Below, piece by piece: positions 59,701-64,000 of a stretch of DNA of 64,000 nt (its first letter is position 1; every line of letters starts with the position of its first letter). Where the stretch lies: positions 62,001 to 126,000 of the forward strand of contig OX457074.1 in the NCBI GenBank assembly GCA_949752795.1. The letters are read 5' to 3'. The DNA comes from Hyperoodon ampullatus. Its lineage: Eukaryota > Chordata > Mammalia > Artiodactyla > Ziphiidae. The notes under the pieces were generated by a model. It saw only the letters and a program-made list of their open reading frames with translations. It had not been told where the DNA came from and ran no database searches. A program made the position numbers and the translations under genes.

Positions 59701-62700
59701 CGTGTCCGCACCCTCACCTGTGCCCTCAGCCTTGCCGTTCCCTAACCCTAACCCTAGCCCGGAAGGGAAACCCACTGGCAGCCCCACACCTTAGCCCCCG
59801 CCGTACCCTCATCCTAATCCGTACGCGGACACTGACCCGCGCGTCCGCACTTGCACCGACCCTAGCACGTGTCCGCACCCTCACCTGTGCCCTCAGCCTT
59901 GCCGTTCCCTAACCCTAACCCTAGCCCGGAACGGAAACCCACCGGCAGCCCCACACCTTAGCCTCCGCCGTACCCTCATCCTAATCTGTACGCGGACACT
60001 GACCCGCGCGTCCGCACGTGCCCCGACCCTAGCACGTGTCCGCACCTTGACCTGTGCCCTCAGCCTTGCCGTTCCCTAACCCTAACCCTAGCCCGGAACG
60101 GAAACCCACCGGCAGCCCCACACCTTAGCCTCCGCCGTACCCTCATCCTAATACGTACGCGGACACTGACCCGCGCGTCCTCACGTGCCCCGACCCTAGC
60201 ACGTGTCCGCACCCTCACCTGTGCCCTCAGCCTTGCCGTTCCCTAACCCTAACCCTAGCCCGGAACGGAAACCCACCGGCAGCCCCACACCTTAGCCTCC
60301 GCCGTACCCTCATCCTCATCCGTACGCGGACACTGACCCGCGCGTCCACACGTGCCGCGACCCTAGCACGTGTCCGCACCCTCACCAGTGCCCTCAGCCT
60401 TGCCGTTCCCTAACCCTAACCCTAGCACGGAAGGGAAACCCACCGGCAGCCCCACACCTTAGCCTCCGCCGTACCCTCATCCTAATCCGTACGCGGACAC
60501 TGACCCGCGCGTCCGCACGTGCCCCGACCGTAGCACGTGTCCGCACCCTCACCTGTGCCCTCAGCCTTGCCGTTCCCTAACCCTAACCCTAGCCCGGAAC
60601 GGAAACCCACCGGCAGCCCCACACCTTAGCCTCCGCCTTACGCTCATCCTAATCCGTACGCGGACACTGACCCGCGCGTCCGCACGTGCCCCAACCCTAG
60701 CACATGTCCGCACCCTCACCTGTGCCCTCAGCCTTGCCGTTCCCTAACCCTAACCCTAGCCCGGAAAGGAAACCCACCGGCAGCCCCACACCTTAGCCTC
60801 CGCCGTACCCTCATCCTAATCCGTACGCGGACACTGACCCGCGCGTCCGCACGTGCCCCGACCCTAGCACGTGTCCGCACCCTCTCCTGTGCCCTCAGCC
60901 TTGCCGTTCCCTAACCCTAACCCTAGCCCGGAAGGGAAACCCACCGGCAGCCCCACACCTTAGCCTCCGCCGTACCCTCATCCTAATCCGTACGCGGACA
61001 CTGACCCGCGCGTCCGCACGTGCCCCGACCCTAGCACGTGTCCGCACCCTCACCTGTGCCCTCAGCCTTGCCGTTCCCTAACCCTAACCCTAGCCCGGAA
61101 CGGAAACCCACCGGCAGCCCCACACCTTAGCCTCCGCCGTACCCTCATCCTAATCCGTACGCGGACACTGACCCGCGCGTCCGCACGTGCCCCGACCCTA
61201 GCACGTGTCCGCACCCTCACCTGTGCCCTCAGCCTTGCCGTTCCCTAACCCTAACCCTAGCCCGGAACGGAAACCCACCGGCAGCCCCACACCTTAGCCT
61301 CCGCCGTACCCTCATCCTAATCCGTACGCGGACACTGACCCGCGCGTCCGCACGTGCCCCGACCCTAGCACGTGTCTGCACCCACACCTGTGCCCTCAGC
61401 CTTGCCGTTCCCTAACCCTAACCCTAGCCCGGAACGGAAACCCACCGGCAGCCCCACACCTTAGCCTCCGCCGTACCCTCATCCTAATCCGTACGCGGAC
61501 ACTGACCCGCGCGTCCGCACGTGCCCCGACCCTAGCACGTGTCCGCACCCTCACCTGTGCCCTCAGCCTTGCCGTTCCCTAACCCTAACCCTAGCCCGGA
61601 AGGGAAACCCACCGGCAGCCCCACACCTTACCCTCCGCCGTACCCTCATCCTAATCCGTACGCGGACACTGACCCGCGCGTCCGCACGTGCCCCGACCCT
61701 AGCACGTGTCCGCACCCTCACCTGTGCCCTCAGCCTTGCCGTTCCCTAACCCTAACCCTAGCCCGGAACGGAAACCCACCGGCAGCCCCACACCTTAGCC
61801 TCCGCCGTACCCTCATTCTAATCCGTACGCGGACACTGACCCACGCGTCCGCACGTGCCCCGACCCTAGCACGTGTCCGCACCCTCACCTGTGCCCTCAG
61901 CCTTGCCGTTCCCTAACCCTAACCCTAGCCCGGAACGGAAACCCACCGGCAGCCCCACACCTTAGCCTCCGCCGTACCCTCATCCTAATCCGTACGCGGA
62001 CACTGACCCGCGCGTCCGCACGTGCCCCGACCCTAGCACGTGTCCGCACCCTCACCTGTGCCCTCAGCCTTGCCGTTCCCTAACCCTAACCCTAGCCCGG
62101 AACGGAAACCCACCGGCAGCCCCACACCTTAGCCTCCGCCGTACCCTCATCCTAATCCGTACGCGGACACTGACCCGCGCGTCTGCACGTGCCCCGACCC
62201 TAGCACGTGTCCGCACCCTCACCTGTGCCCTCAGCCTTGCCGTTCCCTAACCCTAACCCTATCCCGGACGGGAAACCCACCGGCAGCCCCACACCTTAGC
62301 CTCCGCCGTACCCTGATCCTAATCCGTACGCTGACACTGACCCGCGCGTCCGCACGTGCCCCGACCCTAGCACGTGTCCGCACCCTCACCTGTGCCCTCA
62401 GCCTTGCCGTTCCCTAACCCTAACCCTAGCCCGGAACGGAAACCCACCGGCAGCCCCAAACCTTAGCCTCCGCCGTACCCTCATCCTAATCCGTACGCGG
62501 ACACTGACCCGCGCGTCCGCACGTGCCCCGACCCTAGCACGTGTCCGCACCCTCACCTGTGCCCTTAGCCTTGCAATTCCCTAACCCTAACCCTAGCCCG
62601 GAACGGAAACCCACCGGCAGCCTCACACCTTAGCCTCCGACGTACCCTGATCCTAATCCGTACGCGGACACTGACCCGCGCTTCCGCACTTGCCCCGACC

Positions 62701-63921
62701 CTAGCACGTGTCCGCACCCTCACCTGTGCCCTCAGCCTTGCCGTTCCCTAACCCTAACCCTAGCCCGGAACGGAAACCCACCGGCAGCCCCACACCTTAG
62801 CCTCCGCCGTACCCTCATCCTAATCCGTACGCGGACACTGACCCGCGCGTCCGCACGTGCCACGACCCTAGCACGTGTCCGCACCCTCTCCTGTGCCCTC
62901 AGCCTTGCCGTTCCCTAACCCTAACCCTAGCCCGGAACGGAAACCCACCGGCAGCCCCACACCTTAGCCTCCGCCGTACCCTCATCCTAATCCGTACGCG
63001 GACACTGACCCGCGCGTCCGCACGTGCCCCGACCCTAGCACGTGTCCGCACCCTCACCTGTGTCCTCAGCCTTGCCGTTCCCTAACCCTAACCCTAGCCC
63101 GGAAGGGAAAGCCACCGGCAGCCCCACACCTTAGCCTCCGCCGTACCCTCATCCTAATCCGTACGCGGACACTGACCCGCGTGTCCGCACGTGCCCCGAC
63201 CCTAGCACGTGTCCGCACCCTCACCTGTGCCCTCAGCCTTGCCGTTCCCTAACCCTAACCCTAGCCCGGAACGGAAACCCACCGGCAGCCCCACACCTTA
63301 GCCTCCGCCGTACCCTCATCCTAATCCGTACGCGGACACTGACCCGCGCGTCCGCACGTGCCCCGACCCTAGCACGTGTCCACACCCTCACCTGTGCCCT
63401 CAGCCTTGCCGTTCCCTAACCCTAACCCTAGCCCGGAACGGAAACCCACCGGCAGCCCCACACCTTAGCCTCCGCCGTACCCTCATCCTAATCCGTACGC
63501 GGACACTGACCCGCGCGTCCTCACGTGCCCCGACCCTAGCACGTGTCCGCACCCTCACCTGTGCCCTCAGCCTTGCCGTTCCCTAACCCTAACCCTAGCC
63601 CGGAACGGAAACCCACCGGCAGCCCCACACATTAGCCTCCGCCGTACCCTCATCCTAATCCGTACGCGGACACTGACCCGCGCGTCCGCACGTGCCCCGA
63701 ACCTAGCACGTGTCCGCACCCTCACCTGTGCCCTCAGCCTTGTCGTTCCCTAACCCTAACCCTAGCCCGGTACGGAAACCCACCGGCAGCCCCACACCTT
63801 AGCCTCCGCCGTACCCTCATCCTAATCCGTACGCGGACACTGACCCGCGCATCCGCACGTGCCCCGACCCTAGCACGTGTCCGCACCCTCACCTGTGCCC
63901 TCAGCCTTGCCGTTCCCTAAC
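56791..63921 (+). repeat. Segmental block H, copy 2 (about 7.1 kb)
   Basis: Copy of 44.6-51.73 kb, with private CGTCCTCACG changes near 60.18 and 63.52 kb. Differences from copy 1 cluster around 46.1-46.6 / 58.3-58.8 kb; elsewhere long runs look identical by eye. Confidence 0.85.
57614..58114 (+). repeat. Landmark three-monomer cassette, copy 7
   Basis: Second form (GCCGTTCCC) with private GCGGACGCTG and CAGTCTTGCC changes. It lies 25 monomers after copy 6 and exactly 73 after copy 5, inside the 12,191-bp-offset block pair. Confidence 0.85.
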
Positions 63922-63959
63922 CCTAAACCTAGCCCAGACGGGAAACCCACCGGAAGCCC

Positions 63960-64000
63960 CACACCTTAGCCTCCGCCGTACCCTCATCCTAATCCGTACG
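63960..64000 (+). repeat. Partial monomer at the right window edge
   Basis: Phase 1-41 of a consensus monomer, ending inside CGTACG. The array clearly continues beyond the window. Confidence 0.95.

Larger units (their letters stand above)
1..64000 (+). repeat. 167-bp GC-rich tandem satellite array, 383 monomers plus a partial
   Basis: The whole window is head-to-tail copies of one 167-bp unit in a single orientation. Monomer n starts at 1+167(n-1) up to n=62, and the register is shifted by only 2 bp in total by position 64000. A hand count of the consensus gives 79 C, 32 G, 30 A and 26 T (66% GC, strong C excess on the + strand) and about 17 CpG dinucleotides. Neighbouring monomers differ by a few substitutions. 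Rare variants are shared between distant blocks, which marks higher-order duplication. No unique DNA, transposon or gene interrupts the array. The monomer length and the absence of genes fit a eukaryotic heterochromatic or subtelomeric satellite. I do not recognise the family by name. Confidence 0.98.

Noticed and set aside
1..64000. CRISPR array
   Set aside because: The period is a contiguous 167-bp unit with no alternation of identical repeats and unique spacers. Variation is scattered substitutions and no cas-like gene is present.
1..64000. Ribosomal DNA spacer or other RNA-gene array
   Set aside because: The unit is far too short for an rDNA repeat and I see no rRNA, tRNA, 5S or snRNA-like segment within it.
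1..64000. Bacterial or phage sequence with high GC
   Set aside because: 64 kb of uniform tandem satellite without a single gene is not seen in prokaryotic or phage genomes.

Overview
The window is one uninterrupted tandem array of a 167-bp, GC-rich satellite. By my count it holds 383 complete monomers plus a 41-bp partial monomer at the right edge. Every monomer is in the same orientation. I see no gene, RNA gene, transposon, CRISPR array or unique sequence anywhere in the 64 kb. Each monomer carries a telomere-type box (CCCTAACCCTAACCCTAG followed by CCC), so a eukaryote with TTAGGG-type telomeres is the best guess for the source, and a subtelomeric, pericentromeric or heterochromatic block is the likely setting. 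The species cannot be told from this sequence. If the array is subtelomeric and oriented like true telomeric DNA, the chromosome end lies to the left (CCCTAA on the + strand).

Monomer anatomy, using the consensus copy at 836-1002 and numbering its first base as phase 1: stop-containing CCTTAG (5-10), CGTACG palindrome (36-41), GCGGACAC arm (41-48), CACGTG (64-69), second CACGTG (82-87), GTGTCCGC arm (85-92), CACCTG (98-103), telomere/G4 box (123-143) and a hypervariable micro-site (147-149). Read in hexamers from phase 124, the whole monomer is 27 degenerate hexamers plus 5 bases. The commonest base in each column spells CCTAAC, the telomere repeat, so the satellite looks like an eroded telomeric array that was re-amplified as a 167-bp unit.

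Long-range layout: shared rare variants show that the array is a mosaic of large duplicated blocks whose offsets are whole numbers of monomers. (1) 1-7.04 kb is repeated at 16.37-23.40 kb. (2) 3.64-9.3 kb is repeated at 23.5-29.2 kb; this block contains a 17-monomer (2,839-bp) higher-order unit. (3) 9.33-13.5 kb is repeated directly at 13.5-18.0 kb. (4) 15.1-16.7 kb recurs at 32.0-33.6 kb, and 17.05-22.15 kb at 34.25-39.35 kb. (5) 29.9-31.1 kb recurs at 40.4-41.7 kb. (6) 42.36-43.75 kb recurs at 47.04-48.43 kb. (7) 44.6-51.7 kb recurs at 56.8-63.9 kb, and 45.2-47.2 kb also at 53.3-55.3 kb. Stretches between the named blocks are ordinary monomers of the same family. A distinctive three-monomer cassette recurs seven times and serves as a landmark. 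Only one independent length change was found, a 1-bp deletion present in two duplicated copies.

Open reading frames of up to 125 codons are by-products of the repeat. They appear where CCTTAG has become CCTTAC, they close within three monomers because 167 is not a multiple of three, and they are not annotated as genes. Coordinates of block edges are approximate, because the boundaries fall in consensus sequence between diagnostic variants.
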